DNA of 64,000 bases from JAFAGX01 sp035624215 (GCA_035624215.1 DASPRY010000102.1:1-64000), one strand, 5' to 3'. Numbered from the stretch's first letter, positions 52,222 through 62,272 are shown. Numbers and translations are program-made. Notes: generated by a model not told the origin, from the sequence alone.

Positions 52222-53580
52222 ATGGAACAACGTTTAATCCTCATCAATCTGCTCATCAAGCTGGGAGTAGCTGCGGCTGTAGCCAGTTCGCTGGTTCGCT
52301 CGGTTGAATTCAAGAACCTTCTTTTCCGTGATGACCGTTCCCTGAAACAAAAAATTTACCTGGTGTTATGGATCGCCGGGCCTTTGGCGTTTGGAACATG
52401 GTTCCGGCTGAGCGCGCGCAAAAGCAGCTTTGTAGCTGGCGATCTTTCATTCGAAACTGCAATTCTGCTGGGTGTAATCGGGGGCCGCTTCGCGGGAGTG
52501 GTGGGCGGCGCGTTGGTGAGCCTGCCTGCGCTGTTTTACGGAGAATGGGCCACGCTGCCATTCACCGTGCTTTGTGGCCTGGTAGCCGGACAGCTTCGCG
52601 ACCTGACTCCTGACCAGGAAGACATCTGGTCCTTTTCGCCATTTGTTGATTTGAGCATTTACCGCATGATCCGGCGAAATCTGCCGGCGCCGCGCCGCTT
52701 TGACTGGCAGGTTATGTTTTTCGTCACCATCGTCGCGTTGCGCTTCATGCACACCGAGATTTCCCGTTTTCTGCCACGCGCAACTTTCAGCCTGGAAAGC
52801 CCCAAGTTATGGGTAGAAGGACTGATCTACGCCACTTCGATCATTGTGATTGGCACCGAGCTGAAAATCTGGAACAGCGTGCGCATCCAAATCAAGCTGG
52901 AAGAGCAAGAGAAGCTGCTGCTCAATGCCCGCATGGAGGCGTTGCAAAATCAGATCAATCCTCATTTCCTGTTCAACACCTTGAATTCAGTCTCATCGCT
53001 GGTGCGATTCGATCCCGACACGGCCCGCGAGCTGATTATCAAGTTAGCAACGATCCTGCGCCGGCTACTGAACAGCAGCGACGCATTCGTTCCACTCCGC
53101 GAGGAGCTGGAGTTCATCGACAACTATCTGGATATTGAGGTGGTCCGCTTTGGGCCGGACAAGTTGCAAATCGTGAAGGAACTGGAGCCGGCCTCGCTGG
53201 ACGTAATGGTGCCCAGCATGCTTCTGCAGCCGCTGATCGAAAACTGCATCAAGCATGGTCTGGCCTCGAAGATTGACGGAGGCCGCATCGTGCTTCGTAG
53301 CCGATTAACCGATTCCCGGTTGGTCATCGAAGTCGAGGACAACGGCGTGGGCATGGGCGCTGCCCAACTTCTGGAAAAACCCACGGGATTCGGCGGCACC
53401 GGCATTGGGCTGGCAAATGTGGCCGAGCGGCTCAAGGTGCTTTATGGCGATACCGCCCGCATGACCATCGACAGCCATCAGGGGAAGGGAACGCTCATTC
53501 GTTTGCGGCTTCCTGTGCTGCAAAGCGAAGATGCCGTCTCTGCGCCGGTCTACGAAGAACGCTCGAGTATGCGGCGGTAG
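52222..53580 (+). CDS. LytS/YehU-type sensor histidine kinase
   Basis: 452 aa from the ATG at 52222; a longer frame upstream overlaps the AlaX gene and is unlikely. About five or six N-terminal membrane segments (5TM-Lyt-like, with GGRFAGVVGGALVSLPALFYG) precede a coiled linker and the His-kinase domain with NQINPHFLFNTLNSV (phosphoacceptor His at about 248). The HATPase domain has LLQPLIENCIKHGL, VEDNGVGMG and GTGIGLANVAERL. The usual LytTR-family partner regulator is not adjacent. The 3' end overlaps the convergent bshA by 31 bp. Confidence 0.88.
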   Translation: MEQRLILINLLIKLGVAAAVASSLVRSVEFKNLLFRDDRSLKQKIYLVLWIAGPLAFGTWFRLSARKSSFVAGDLSFETAILLGVIGGRFAGVVGGALVSLPALFYGEWATLPFTVLCGLVAGQLRDLTPDQEDIWSFSPFVDLSIYRMIRRNLPAPRRFDWQVMFFVTIVALRFMHTEISRFLPRATFSLESPKLWVEGLIYATSIIVIGTELKIWNSVRIQIKLEEQEKLLLNARMEALQNQINPHFLFNTLNSVSSLVRFDPDTARELIIKLATILRRLLNSSDAFVPLREELEFIDNYLDIEVVRFGPDKLQIVKELEPASLDVMVPSMLLQPLIENCIKHGLASKIDGGRIVLRSRLTDSRLVIEVEDNGVGMGAAQLLEKPTGFGGTGIGLANVAERLKVLYGDTARMTIDSHQGKGTLIRLRLPVLQSEDAVSAPVYEERSSMRR

Positions 53581-54692
53581 AACTCTTCGTACTGGGGAAT
53601 AATTTTGGAAGCGGAGAATTTGGATTGGGCGGCGGCGCGGCTGGCCTTCGCCATGGCGCGCAGCCGGCTTTCGTCGGTCAGCAAATCGATGGCATAGCGC
53701 GCCATCGTCTCCACGTCGCCGACATCGGCCAAGTAACCACTTTTTCCGTGCTCAATTACCTCAGGCACGCCGCCGACGCGGGTGGCAATCGGCACAACTT
53801 CGCACGCCATCCCTTCGAGCGCTGCCAAACCAAAAGATTCCAGTTCGCTGGGCATGAGCAGAATGTCCGCCAGAGCCAATTTCTCGCTGATCTGGTCCTG
53901 TTTGCCGAGGAACAGAACATCGTTGTGAATTCCTTTTTGTACTGCCAACCATTCCGCCCGCGAGCGGTCGGGTCCGTCACCAATCAGCAGAAGTTTCGAC
54001 GGCACCTTCTTTCGCACCCGCTCGAAGATTTCGATTGTGTCGGTCACCCGTTTGACCGGTCGAAAATTGGAAAGATGCACAAGAATGCGCTCGTCTTCGC
54101 GGGCGTATTCGCGCCGTTGCTCCGGCGAACCGGCGTTGCGGGAATAAACTTCACAATTCACGAAGTTGTAAATCACCTGAATGTGGTTTCGCACGTCGAA
54201 CTCGCGCCGGGTGCGTTCCTGCAAATATTTTGAGATCGCCGTCACACCATCGCTCTGTTCGATGGAAAAGCGGGTAATCGGCAGGTAAGAACGATCTAAT
54301 CCGACCAGGGTAATATCAGTGCCGTGGAGGGTTGTTACAAATGGTAACCGCTGTCCCTTGGGCTTGGCCGCCAACATCTGACGAGCCAATAGGGCGCTCA
54401 CCGAATGGGGAATCGCGTAATGCACGTGCAAAAGATCGAGACCATAAATCTCGGATACTTCCGCCATTCGCGTAGCTAGCGCCAGGTCGTACGGAGGGTA
54501 TTCGAAGAGCGGGTAACGTGAGACATCAACCTCGTGATAGTGAATGTCGGGATTCAGTTCGGTCAGCCGGATTGGTTGCGCATAAGAAATGAAATGGATC
54601 TCGTGACCGCGATGCGCTAATTCCAACCCGAGTTCAGTGGCCACAACTCCGCTGCCACCATAAGTCGGATAACACGTGATCCCGATCTTCAT
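53550..54692 (-). CDS. bshA: Bacillithiol biosynthesis glycosyltransferase BshA
   Basis: 380 aa from the ATG at 54692, the start that matches the BshA N-terminus (MKIGITCYPTYGGSGVVATE). It is a GT4 retaining glycosyltransferase with the GT-B fold; the C-terminal donor site is LLMPSELESFGLAALEGMACE. BshA joins GlcNAc from UDP-GlcNAc to L-malate, the first step of bacillithiol synthesis. No bshB or bshC gene is in the window. Confidence 0.88.
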   Translation of the reverse strand: MKIGITCYPTYGGSGVVATELGLELAHRGHEIHFISYAQPIRLTELNPDIHYHEVDVSRYPLFEYPPYDLALATRMAEVSEIYGLDLLHVHYAIPHSVSALLARQMLAAKPKGQRLPFVTTLHGTDITLVGLDRSYLPITRFSIEQSDGVTAISKYLQERTRREFDVRNHIQVIYNFVNCEVYSRNAGSPEQRREYAREDERILVHLSNFRPVKRVTDTIEIFERVRKKVPSKLLLIGDGPDRSRAEWLAVQKGIHNDVLFLGKQDQISEKLALADILLMPSELESFGLAALEGMACEVVPIATRVGGVPEVIEHGKSGYLADVGDVETMARYAIDLLTDESRLRAMAKASRAAAQSKFSASKIIPQYEEFYRRILERSS

Positions 54693-54894
54693 GCAGGCCC
54701 TTACACGCCCCAATGGCGTGGTTGTTTGATTCGATGGCAGGCGTTTTGGCGGGATTCAGATTCTGCGGACAGAGAGGAGGACTTATCAGCAAACAGGCGT
54801 GGAAAGTGGGCGCACCAACATGCCCAAGGTTGAGAAATTCGGCGGCGTTTTTGGAAAGCCGAAGACTTGATACTGGGAACGTGAAACAGGAAAC

Positions 54895-55578
54895 TTACTG
54901 TCCGCCGCCGCCCGCGCCTTTTGCTACCTTGCCGCCGATACTGTCATCCAGCTTGTCGAGATGGGCCTGGAGCCACTCCTGGACAACGTTGTCCAGTGCC
55001 GTGAACTCAATCCCCATGCCAACATTGGGGTCGCTCGTGCGCACGATGCCCGTGGTTTGCACCTTCTCGGACTCTACCCAAAAGCTGATATTGACTTTCG
55101 TTCCGACCTGCAGAGGAAGCAGGGTCTCCACGTAGCAGCCGCGTCCGCCAATATCGGTTGCGCTGGTCTGAAGGTGGGTGCGGCGGGAATCTCCAAAGCT
55201 GATCTCAATCGGGAACAGCACCTTATGCCGATGAAAGCGCCGTTTGTTGCCACCGGGCGCGACGGGTTGTTCATTCGAAGTTGCCAGATCAAGCCAGGGG
55301 CTGCGCTGGTTGGAAAGAATCTGCACTCCAGCCTCAACTGTGCGTGGCAGCGCGCCATCCTTTACCCACACGATCTTGAATCGTGCCTTCTTCTCATTGT
55401 GCTGAATGCCAATGACATCGCCGACTCTTAGCGGGTGGCGTACGCCTGAAAGCTGGGCGCCTTCGCTGCTGATGCTGCCGGCATGGGCGTTTTGAAAAAA
55501 TGGTCGGCCCTCGGCATCCAGTCCCCATACCCGAACATTGATCTGCGCTTCTACGCGTGCTTCCGGTCTGTCATCCAT
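54895..55578 (-). CDS. PilZ-domain protein with two PilZ-like modules
   Basis: 227 aa. The C-terminal module carries a c-di-GMP-binding pattern, RRFHRHKVLFPIEI with DIGGRGCYVET about 25-30 residues later, and the N-terminal module (INVRVWGLDAEG with SISSEGAQLSG) looks like a degenerate copy. The Gly-rich tail (AKGAGGGGQ) is unusual. It may act as a c-di-GMP receptor. It stands alone between bshA and the HpnK-like gene. Confidence 0.8.
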   Translation of the reverse strand: MDDRPEARVEAQINVRVWGLDAEGRPFFQNAHAGSISSEGAQLSGVRHPLRVGDVIGIQHNEKKARFKIVWVKDGALPRTVEAGVQILSNQRSPWLDLATSNEQPVAPGGNKRRFHRHKVLFPIEISFGDSRRTHLQTSATDIGGRGCYVETLLPLQVGTKVNISFWVESEKVQTTGIVRTSDPNVGMGIEFTALDNVVQEWLQAHLDKLDDSIGGKVAKGAGGGGQ

Positions 55579-55727
55579 AGTCTTATTAGAAAGGAGCGTC
55601 TTTTTTATTGCGACTGCTGGACTATGATAGCGTCCGCGCGTGACCGTCGTTGGTTACTAACGTAAACATCCTCAGGTGACGAAAGCTCGTGTACGTTAGG
55701 TGCGGCTCGACTTGGCTATCTCCGGAT

Positions 55728-56615
55728 TCACTGCGGCACATTGGCGTGGGTTTCTATCAGGTTTCTGTAGGAAATCAGTTCGATTCCGCTTCGCGCCAGC
55801 CTTTCGCGGAACGAGGCTGAGGTGAGAAGCTGCAATTCGATTTCACGCGACTGCCGCAACCGGGTTGCGACGCGGTCCAGATCGGCGTCGTTGTATCCGG
55901 GGTGAGTGACAAACTCCCAGGTTCCATCAGGAAAATTTTCCAGGATTGACTGGAACAGTTGTTCATCGAGGATGCCTGTGGCCGCGATCCCGAGGCTTCC
56001 GTCCGGCGTAACTATACCCTCCGCCTGCACGCCGCGGAGGAACCTTCCCGCCAAGGGATTGAGCAACATGAGTTGCCCGTAGCGCTTCCACAATTTTGGG
56101 CGGGAGGCCACACCAGCGAACGCGATACGCCCGAAAGGGTTGCGGATGGCTCGGATACCGCAGGCCTTGGCCGCCCGCAGCAGCGGAACCAGAATCTGGG
56201 GAAATATATGGGAATGCTTGTGCGTGTCCAGGTGAGAAAGTTGAATGCCGGCAGTTTGCAACTTCTGAATCTGCGCTTTAGCTTCTGTCTCGACATCACC
56301 AGGATCGATTCTGCCGCGAAGCGCTCGCACAGCGAACCTGCTGATGCTTTTCTCAAAGCGCCGCGAATCTGCTCTATCGTTCAGTGTCGGGATTCGGGAA
56401 GGGTCCGTGACCGACGTGCCATCTACGAGTACTACATGGCAGCCGACGCTCAGATTCGGAGCCGACTTCGCCAGCCGGACCGCGTCCTCGAATCCAGCGG
56501 CGTTTGCCATCAACGTGGCAGAGGTCACCACGCCGTTGACGTGGGCTTCGAGGATGGCGCGATTTACGCCCCCAGTGAGACCGAAATCGTCCGCATTAAT
56601 GATTAAACGCCGCAC
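55728..56615 (-). CDS. hpnK: HpnK/YdjC (ChbG)-family deacetylase
   Basis: 295 aa. The ChbG/HpnK fold shows the metal-binding aspartates in RLIINADDFGLTGGVNRAI and the histidine motif SHLDTHKHSHIFPQILVPLL, with TWEFVTHPGY near the end. HpnK removes acetyl from N-acetylglucosaminyl-bacteriohopanetetrol in hopanoid synthesis; other YdjC members act on chitobiose, so the substrate is not certain. No other hopanoid genes are in the window. Confidence 0.82.
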   Translation of the reverse strand: MRRLIINADDFGLTGGVNRAILEAHVNGVVTSATLMANAAGFEDAVRLAKSAPNLSVGCHVVLVDGTSVTDPSRIPTLNDRADSRRFEKSISRFAVRALRGRIDPGDVETEAKAQIQKLQTAGIQLSHLDTHKHSHIFPQILVPLLRAAKACGIRAIRNPFGRIAFAGVASRPKLWKRYGQLMLLNPLAGRFLRGVQAEGIVTPDGSLGIAATGILDEQLFQSILENFPDGTWEFVTHPGYNDADLDRVATRLRQSREIELQLLTSASFRERLARSGIELISYRNLIETHANVPQ

Positions 56616-56754
56616 GGCGACATTGTAACGAGGAATGAGTCAGGAATCAGCCGTCAGGCCCTGGCTCAACCTGTGTCGTTGTTCTCTTGGCATCAATTCG
56701 GCCCGCATGCTGCTCTCGTTGTAAAATCAAGTCTCGTCCGCTATCCCAGTTTCT

Positions 56755-59322
56755 ATGCCGTCAGAAGAGACCACATCGGTGGGTCGTAACAGCCGTACTC
56801 GGCAGGCGCTGGGTGACGACCGCTACGATGCGCAGCGTATCGAAACTAAATGGTTCGAGCGCTGGCAACAGGATCCGTCACTCTACGCCGCAGAGCAGCG
56901 CTCGACTAAAGCGAAATACTACGTGCTGGAAATGTTGCCTTACCCCTCCGGCGTGTTGCACATGGGGCACGTGCGCAATTATGCGATCGGGGATGCGCTC
57001 GCCCGCTTCATGTGGATGAACGGCTACAACGTGCTTCATCCCATGGGGTGGGATTCCTTCGGCCTTCCGGCCGAGAACGCCGCCATCTCTGCCAATAGGC
57101 CGCCGCGCGAGTGGACGCTGCATAACATCGAGAACATGAAGCGCCAGATGAAGCGCCTGGGCTTCGCCTACGACTGGTCACGGGAGGTGACGACCTGTTT
57201 CCCCGAGTACTATCGCTGGAACCAGTGGTTCTTTCTGAAGCTCTACGAGAAGGGATTGGCGTATCGCAAGAAGAGCAAAGTGAACTGGTGTCCAAAGTGC
57301 TGCACGGTGCTTGCCAATGAGCAGGTGGTGAACGGCTGTTGCTGGCGCCACGAGGATACTCCCGTCGAGCAGCGCGAGCTGGAACAATGGTTCCTGCGCA
57401 TCACCCAGTACGCGGAGGAGTTGCTGCGCGATTTGGATAAGCTCGACGACTGGCCGGACAAAGTGCGCACCATGCAGCGTAACTGGATTGGGCGCAGCGA
57501 AGGCGCACTGATCGACTTCAAGCTCGATGGGCCTGCAAGCGCGGCTGGTTCAACTATCCCGGTTTTTACCACGCGCCTGGACACGATCTACGGCGCGACA
57601 TCGATTCAGTTAGCGCCCGAGCACCCTCTGGTTGCCAGTTTTACTGAGCACAATGATCTGTTGCGAGCCGATGTTGAGCGGTTAGTAGCCGAGCAGCGCA
57701 AAGCCAAAGAAGCCGGGGATATTGGCGAAATCGAGAAGCACGGCGTCAATACCGGACGCTTTGCCGTGAATCCATTCAATCACGAGAAAATTCCCATCTG
57801 GGTGGCGAATTACATCCTGATGGATTACGGCACCGGCGCGATCATGAGTGTGCCGGCGCACGATGACCGGGATTACGACTTTGCCAAGAAGTACAAGATT
57901 AGAATCCGCCTGGTCATTATTTCCCGGGCCGACGATCCCGAAGAAACCATGACTGAGCCGCCGATTCCGTTCACTCCCTACGGAACACTGGTGAACTCGG
58001 GGTCGTTTAGCAACCTGGACAGCGAAGAAGCCATCGAGAAAATGACCGCGTTTGCCGAGGAGCACGGCTTCGGCAAGGCAACGGTTACCTACCGCCTGAA
58101 GGATTGGGGTATTTCCCGACAGCGCTATTGGGGCACACCCATCCCCATGCTTTATTGCGAGAAGGACGGCATCGTTCCTGTTCCTGAAAAAGATTTGCCG
58201 GTGCTCCTGCCTGAAAAGGTAGAGATCACGTTGAGCGGTGGTTCGCCTCTCGCCAAAGTCCCGGAATTTGTCAATGCCACCTGTCCGAGGTGCGGAGGTC
58301 CCGCGCGCCGCGAGACCGATACCATGGACACCTTCATCGATTCCTCCTGGTATTTCTATCGGTACACCGATGCGCGCAACGATCAGGCCCCCTTCGATTC
58401 AAAAGTGGCCGGTTATTGGTTCCCCATCGATCAGTACATCGGAGGTGTGGAACACGCGATTCTCCACCTTATCTATTCGCGCTTCTGGACCAAATTCATG
58501 CGCGACATGGGAATGGTGAAGAACGATGAGCCCGTCGAGCGCCTGTTCACCCAGGGAATGATTATTAAAGAAGGCGCCAAGATGTCGAAGAGTTTGGGCA
58601 ATATCGTTTCGCCCGACGAAATGGTTCAGCGTTTCGGCGCCGATAGCGCACGCTTGTACAGCTTGTTTGCAGCCCCGCCCGATCGCGATCTGGATTGGAA
58701 AGATGAAGGTATCGCAGGGATCTACCGATTCTTGAGCAAGGTGTACAGGTTTATTGCGCGCAATGTTGGCGATGATGCCGCAGTGACGCATGTTGATGTG
58801 TCTGAGAGGTTAACGCCGGAAGCACGTGCCATCCAGCGCAAACTTCATCAGACGATTAAGCGTGTTACGGATGATTTTCAGGGTCGCTGGCACTTCAACA
58901 CTTCAATTGCAGCGATCATGGAACTGGTGAATGAGCTCTATGCTTCAGAAGGGCTAATCCAGCAAAGGGAGATCCCGTCGGCTCTTTTAGCGGAGGTTCA
59001 GCGCAACCTTGCGCTCCTGCTTGCTCCTTTTGCTCCCTACCTAGCGCAGGAACTCTGGGAGATGTTGGGCGAGAAGGGAAGCCTCCTGAAACAATCCTGG
59101 CCTCAATACGATCCTGAGCTCGCGAAAGAAGAGGAAATCGAGATTCCCGTGCAGGTCAACGGCAAACTCAGAAGTGTGGTTGTCGTTCCGGCTGATGCGA
59201 CTGAAGAGGCCATACGGGAGTCTGCATTGTCCGATGAAAAGGTCAAATCCGCCATCGCAGGCAAGCAGATCGCAAAGGTCATCCTCGTGCCTCGCAAGCT
59301 GGTCAGCATCGTGGTGCGCTAG
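56755..59322 (+). CDS. leuS: Leucyl-tRNA synthetase
   Basis: 855 aa, a full-length class I synthetase. The HIGH-type motif is PYPSGVLHMGH (62-72) and KMSKS is near residue 608 (GAKMSKSLGN). The editing domain (GTGAIMSVPAHDDRD and RLDTIYG) lies between them. About 20 residues precede the family's usual N-terminus. Likely monocistronic. Confidence 0.97.
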   Translation: MPSEETTSVGRNSRTRQALGDDRYDAQRIETKWFERWQQDPSLYAAEQRSTKAKYYVLEMLPYPSGVLHMGHVRNYAIGDALARFMWMNGYNVLHPMGWDSFGLPAENAAISANRPPREWTLHNIENMKRQMKRLGFAYDWSREVTTCFPEYYRWNQWFFLKLYEKGLAYRKKSKVNWCPKCCTVLANEQVVNGCCWRHEDTPVEQRELEQWFLRITQYAEELLRDLDKLDDWPDKVRTMQRNWIGRSEGALIDFKLDGPASAAGSTIPVFTTRLDTIYGATSIQLAPEHPLVASFTEHNDLLRADVERLVAEQRKAKEAGDIGEIEKHGVNTGRFAVNPFNHEKIPIWVANYILMDYGTGAIMSVPAHDDRDYDFAKKYKIRIRLVIISRADDPEETMTEPPIPFTPYGTLVNSGSFSNLDSEEAIEKMTAFAEEHGFGKATVTYRLKDWGISRQRYWGTPIPMLYCEKDGIVPVPEKDLPVLLPEKVEITLSGGSPLAKVPEFVNATCPRCGGPARRETDTMDTFIDSSWYFYRYTDARNDQAPFDSKVAGYWFPIDQYIGGVEHAILHLIYSRFWTKFMRDMGMVKNDEPVERLFTQGMIIKEGAKMSKSLGNIVSPDEMVQRFGADSARLYSLFAAPPDRDLDWKDEGIAGIYRFLSKVYRFIARNVGDDAAVTHVDVSERLTPEARAIQRKLHQTIKRVTDDFQGRWHFNTSIAAIMELVNELYASEGLIQQREIPSALLAEVQRNLALLLAPFAPYLAQELWEMLGEKGSLLKQSWPQYDPELAKEEEIEIPVQVNGKLRSVVVVPADATEEAIRESALSDEKVKSAIAGKQIAKVILVPRKLVSIVVR

Positions 59323-59393
59323 TGCAAGTTTTCTGCCGTTGCCCGTCTGTCTTAAATAGTCATCTGCGTCCGGGTCGACTCCGCACTTACGTA

Positions 59394-59427
59394 AGATGCC
59401 TCGCGCCCGTCGCGCATCGGGATGACA
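59394..59427. repeat. Dispersed REP-like element
   Basis: AGATGCCTCGCGCCCG...CATCGGGATGACA is a copy of the element with the same ends as those at 2836 and 11701. It lies between leuS and asnA. A GCGCCCGTCGCGC core gives a local palindrome. Confidence 0.5.
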
Positions 59428-59555
59428 TGACTCCCTCAACTCACAGATACCAAGCAGGCTCACCCCGCCTTGTGACCCCCGGCACTGACTGGCGGCCAAT
59501 CGGTGGCTTTCAATAGAAAGTTGACGAGGGTAATCCCGTCTGCGAGGAGATGATC

Positions 59556-60698
59556 ATGAGCACTCCCGTGCTGGACAAAAGAGCCGATCTGGCCGGACCC
59601 GGAATTGGCGACTACAAGGAATTAGAAAAGATTCTTCCTAAAGACTATCACTCGCTGCTGAATCCGAGGGAGACGCAGCAAGCCATTTTCTATGTCAAAC
59701 GTTATATCGAAGATCAGCTCTGCAAAGAGCTCAACCTCATTATGGTCGAGGTGCCGCTCATCGTCGATGTGGAGAGCGGCGTCAATGACATGCTGGATCG
59801 CGACGGTTCGCGCACGCCGATCCAGTTCCATATTCCAAACGATCACGGCTTGCATCCGGTTGAGGCGCAGGTTGTGCAGGCAGCCACCAAATGGAAACGG
59901 GTGGCGCTGGAGCAGTTTGGTTGCACGGTTGGGGAGGGTATCTGCACCGATATGCGCGCCGTACGCAAAGATTATTTCCTGGATCACGACCATTCCGCTT
60001 ACGTCGATCAGTGGGACTGGGAACGCGTGATCATCGCCGAGCAGCGCAATCTCGATTTTCTCAAGGCGATCGTCAGCAAGATCTGGAAAGTGCTGGTAGG
60101 AGCGGAAAAATTCGCTCAATCCCTATTCCCTCAACTCAACGACTATCGTTATCCGAATCTTCCCGAAGAGCTGACCTTCCTGCATGCCGAAGAAATTTTG
60201 GATATGTACCCGGATTTACCGCGCAAACAGCGCGAGACTGAAGTCTTGCAGAAGTATCCGGCAATTTTCATTATTGGCATCGGCTGGCCTTTGAAAGACG
60301 GCTACCCGCACGAGATGCGGGCCGCGGATTACGACGATTGGATCACAGATACACACGATGAAACCGGCAAGGACACGCATGGTTTGAATGGCGACATTCT
60401 GGTCTGGAACCACGTAACCCGGCGGCGGCATGAGCTGTCATCGATGGGCATCCGGGTCACGGCGGAGACGTTAAAGAAGCAACTGCAGATGGCCAAGCAG
60501 CTCGATTTTCTGAGCCTGCCATATCACCACGCCATCGTGAATGATGAGATTCCGCTTTCGATTGGCGGCGGGATCGGCCAGTCCCGCACTCTCATGCTGC
60601 TGCTTCGTAAAGCCCATTTGGGCGAAGTCAGCGTCACCGTTTGGCCGCGCATTTTGAAAGAAATCTGTGCGAAGAAGAACATCTTTGTATTGGAGTAA
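59556..60698 (+). CDS. asnA: Aspartate--ammonia ligase
   Basis: 380 aa from the ATG at 59556, where GAGGAG lies 6 bp upstream; the ATG at 59550 directly abuts that site. The AsnA fold is class-II synthetase-like, with VPLIVDVESGVNDMLDRDGSR, DQWDWERVI and GIGQSRTLMLLLRKAHLGEV. It makes asparagine from aspartate, ammonia and ATP. The family is uncommon in Acidobacteria-type genomes, as far as I know. An 11-bp hairpin follows the stop. Confidence 0.94.
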   Translation: MSTPVLDKRADLAGPGIGDYKELEKILPKDYHSLLNPRETQQAIFYVKRYIEDQLCKELNLIMVEVPLIVDVESGVNDMLDRDGSRTPIQFHIPNDHGLHPVEAQVVQAATKWKRVALEQFGCTVGEGICTDMRAVRKDYFLDHDHSAYVDQWDWERVIIAEQRNLDFLKAIVSKIWKVLVGAEKFAQSLFPQLNDYRYPNLPEELTFLHAEEILDMYPDLPRKQRETEVLQKYPAIFIIGIGWPLKDGYPHEMRAADYDDWITDTHDETGKDTHGLNGDILVWNHVTRRRHELSSMGIRVTAETLKKQLQMAKQLDFLSLPYHHAIVNDEIPLSIGGGIGQSRTLMLLLRKAHLGEVSVTVWPRILKEICAKKNIFVLE

Positions 60699-60701
60699 GG
60701 C

Positions 60702-60747
60702 GTCATTCTGAGGAGGCGGGGAGCTTCGGAACCAACGAAGCTCCCCG
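60702..60747. repeat. REP-like inverted repeat after asnA
   Basis: GTCATTCTGAGGAGG leads into a perfect 11-bp stem GGGGAGCTTCG (60718-60728) / CGAAGCTCCCC (60736-60746) with a 7-nt loop. The leading GTCATTCTGAGGAG is the reverse-oriented end of the dispersed element family. It lies between asnA and tldD and may end asnA transcripts; there is no T-run. Confidence 0.6.
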
Positions 60748-60799
60748 TGCGCATTTCGACGCCAAGCCTCTGTCCCAACTCCGTGGTAGATTCTAAGTA

Positions 60800-62272
60800 A
60801 TGCACGACCTTGCCTCCTGGGCTCTGAATGTTGCAGCATCGCGTGGCGCAGGCTACGCCGACACACGCATCGCCGATGACCGTCATCGCGCCCTGTCTAC
60901 CAAGAATGGCAAGATCGGCAGCGCTTCCGATTCGGAATCGCAGGGCATTAGCGTGCGCGTGATCGCAGATGGGGCGTGGGGCTTTGCCGCCTCTGATGAT
61001 CTCAGCCGCGCTGCTGTTGAGGCCACAGCCGCTCGAGCTGTCGAGATTGCTCAGGCTTCTGCCCAAGTCAAGCAGCATGACATTTATCTTGCCCCGGAGA
61101 AGCCGCAGACTGCCGAGTGGACGAGCCCTTATCAAATCGATCCGTTCAGCATTTCGGTGGAGCAGAACCTTGAACTGCTGCTGAAAATCGATTCCGAACT
61201 GCGCTCCGTCCCCGGCGTAACGCTGGCGGAGACTAATATGAATTTCCGCTGCGAGGAGCAGTGGTTCGCTTCATCCGAAGGCGCCAAGATTCATCAAACC
61301 AAATACACAACCGGTGCGGGCTATGCGGCATATGCCTTTGCCGGCAGCGAAATTCAGAAGCGCTCCTACCCGAATTCCTATGGCGGCCAGTGGCAGAACA
61401 AAGGCTACGAACTGATTCATGAGCTGAAGTTAGTTGAAAACGCCCGCCGCGTCGGCGAGGAGGCCGTCGCCTTACTCAAAGCCGACCAGTGCCCCGAGGG
61501 CACTTTTGACATCATTCTCGGCGGCTCGCAACTGGGCCTGCAAATCCACGAATCGGTGGGGCACCCAATCGAGCTTGACCGCGTACTGGGCATGGAAGCC
61601 AATTTTGCCGGCACTTCGTTTCTTACTTTAGATAAGCTTCGCAAACTTAAGTATGGAAGTGAGTTAGTCAATGTTGTGGCCGATGCCCGACAGCAGCACG
61701 GGCCGGGGCTGGGCACATTTGCTTTCGATGAGGAAGGCGTTCCGGCGCAGTGCACGCCTATTATCACCCGCGGACTGTTTAGCGGATATCTCAGCTCGCG
61801 CGAAACCGCGCCGCTCGTCGGCTTAAACCGCTCCGGAGGAACTTTGCGCGCCGAAGCCTGGAACCGCCTGCCGATCATTCGCATGACCAACGTGAGCATC
61901 CTGCCCGGTGAAAATCCGCTGACGCGCGAACAACTGATCAGCGACACCGACCACGGCATTTATATGGAGACGAATCGCTCCTGGTCGATTGACGACAAGC
62001 GTTACAACTTCCAGTTCGGCACCGAGATCGGATGGGAGATCAAGAACGGCAAGTGCGCACGCATGCTGAAGAACCCCTCCTATTCCGGAATTACCACCGA
62101 CTTCTGGAATGCGATGGATGCGATCTGCTCGCGCGACGAGTGGGTGTTATGGGGCGTGCCTCATTGCGGCAAAGGCCAGCCGCAACAAGTGATGGGCACA
62201 GGACACGGAGCAGCGCCGGCGCGATTTCGCAGCGTGAAAGTTGGGAGTGCGTATAAAGGCGCGGGCAGTTAG
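60800..62272 (+). CDS. tldD: Metalloprotease TldD
   Basis: 490 aa. The zinc site HESVGH (250-255, HExxxH) is in IHESVGHPIELDRVLGMEANFAG. The TldD blocks GTSFLTLDKLRKLKYG and VLWGVPHCGKGQP are present. With TldE it forms a heterodimeric protease that trims unfolded peptides, for example microcin precursors. The stop codon TAG (62270-62272) lies inside the first unit of a heptamer array, so the last residues and the stop come from the repeat. Confidence 0.92.
   Translation: MHDLASWALNVAASRGAGYADTRIADDRHRALSTKNGKIGSASDSESQGISVRVIADGAWGFAASDDLSRAAVEATAARAVEIAQASAQVKQHDIYLAPEKPQTAEWTSPYQIDPFSISVEQNLELLLKIDSELRSVPGVTLAETNMNFRCEEQWFASSEGAKIHQTKYTTGAGYAAYAFAGSEIQKRSYPNSYGGQWQNKGYELIHELKLVENARRVGEEAVALLKADQCPEGTFDIILGGSQLGLQIHESVGHPIELDRVLGMEANFAGTSFLTLDKLRKLKYGSELVNVVADARQQHGPGLGTFAFDEEGVPAQCTPIITRGLFSGYLSSRETAPLVGLNRSGGTLRAEAWNRLPIIRMTNVSILPGENPLTREQLISDTDHGIYMETNRSWSIDDKRYNFQFGTEIGWEIKNGKCARMLKNPSYSGITTDFWNAMDAICSRDEWVLWGVPHCGKGQPQQVMGTGHGAAPARFRSVKVGSAYKGAGS

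Noticed and set aside
51321..52313. 330-aa antisense frame opposite the AlaX-type gene
   Set aside because: It spans a gene with a visible zinc site and shows no domain of its own.
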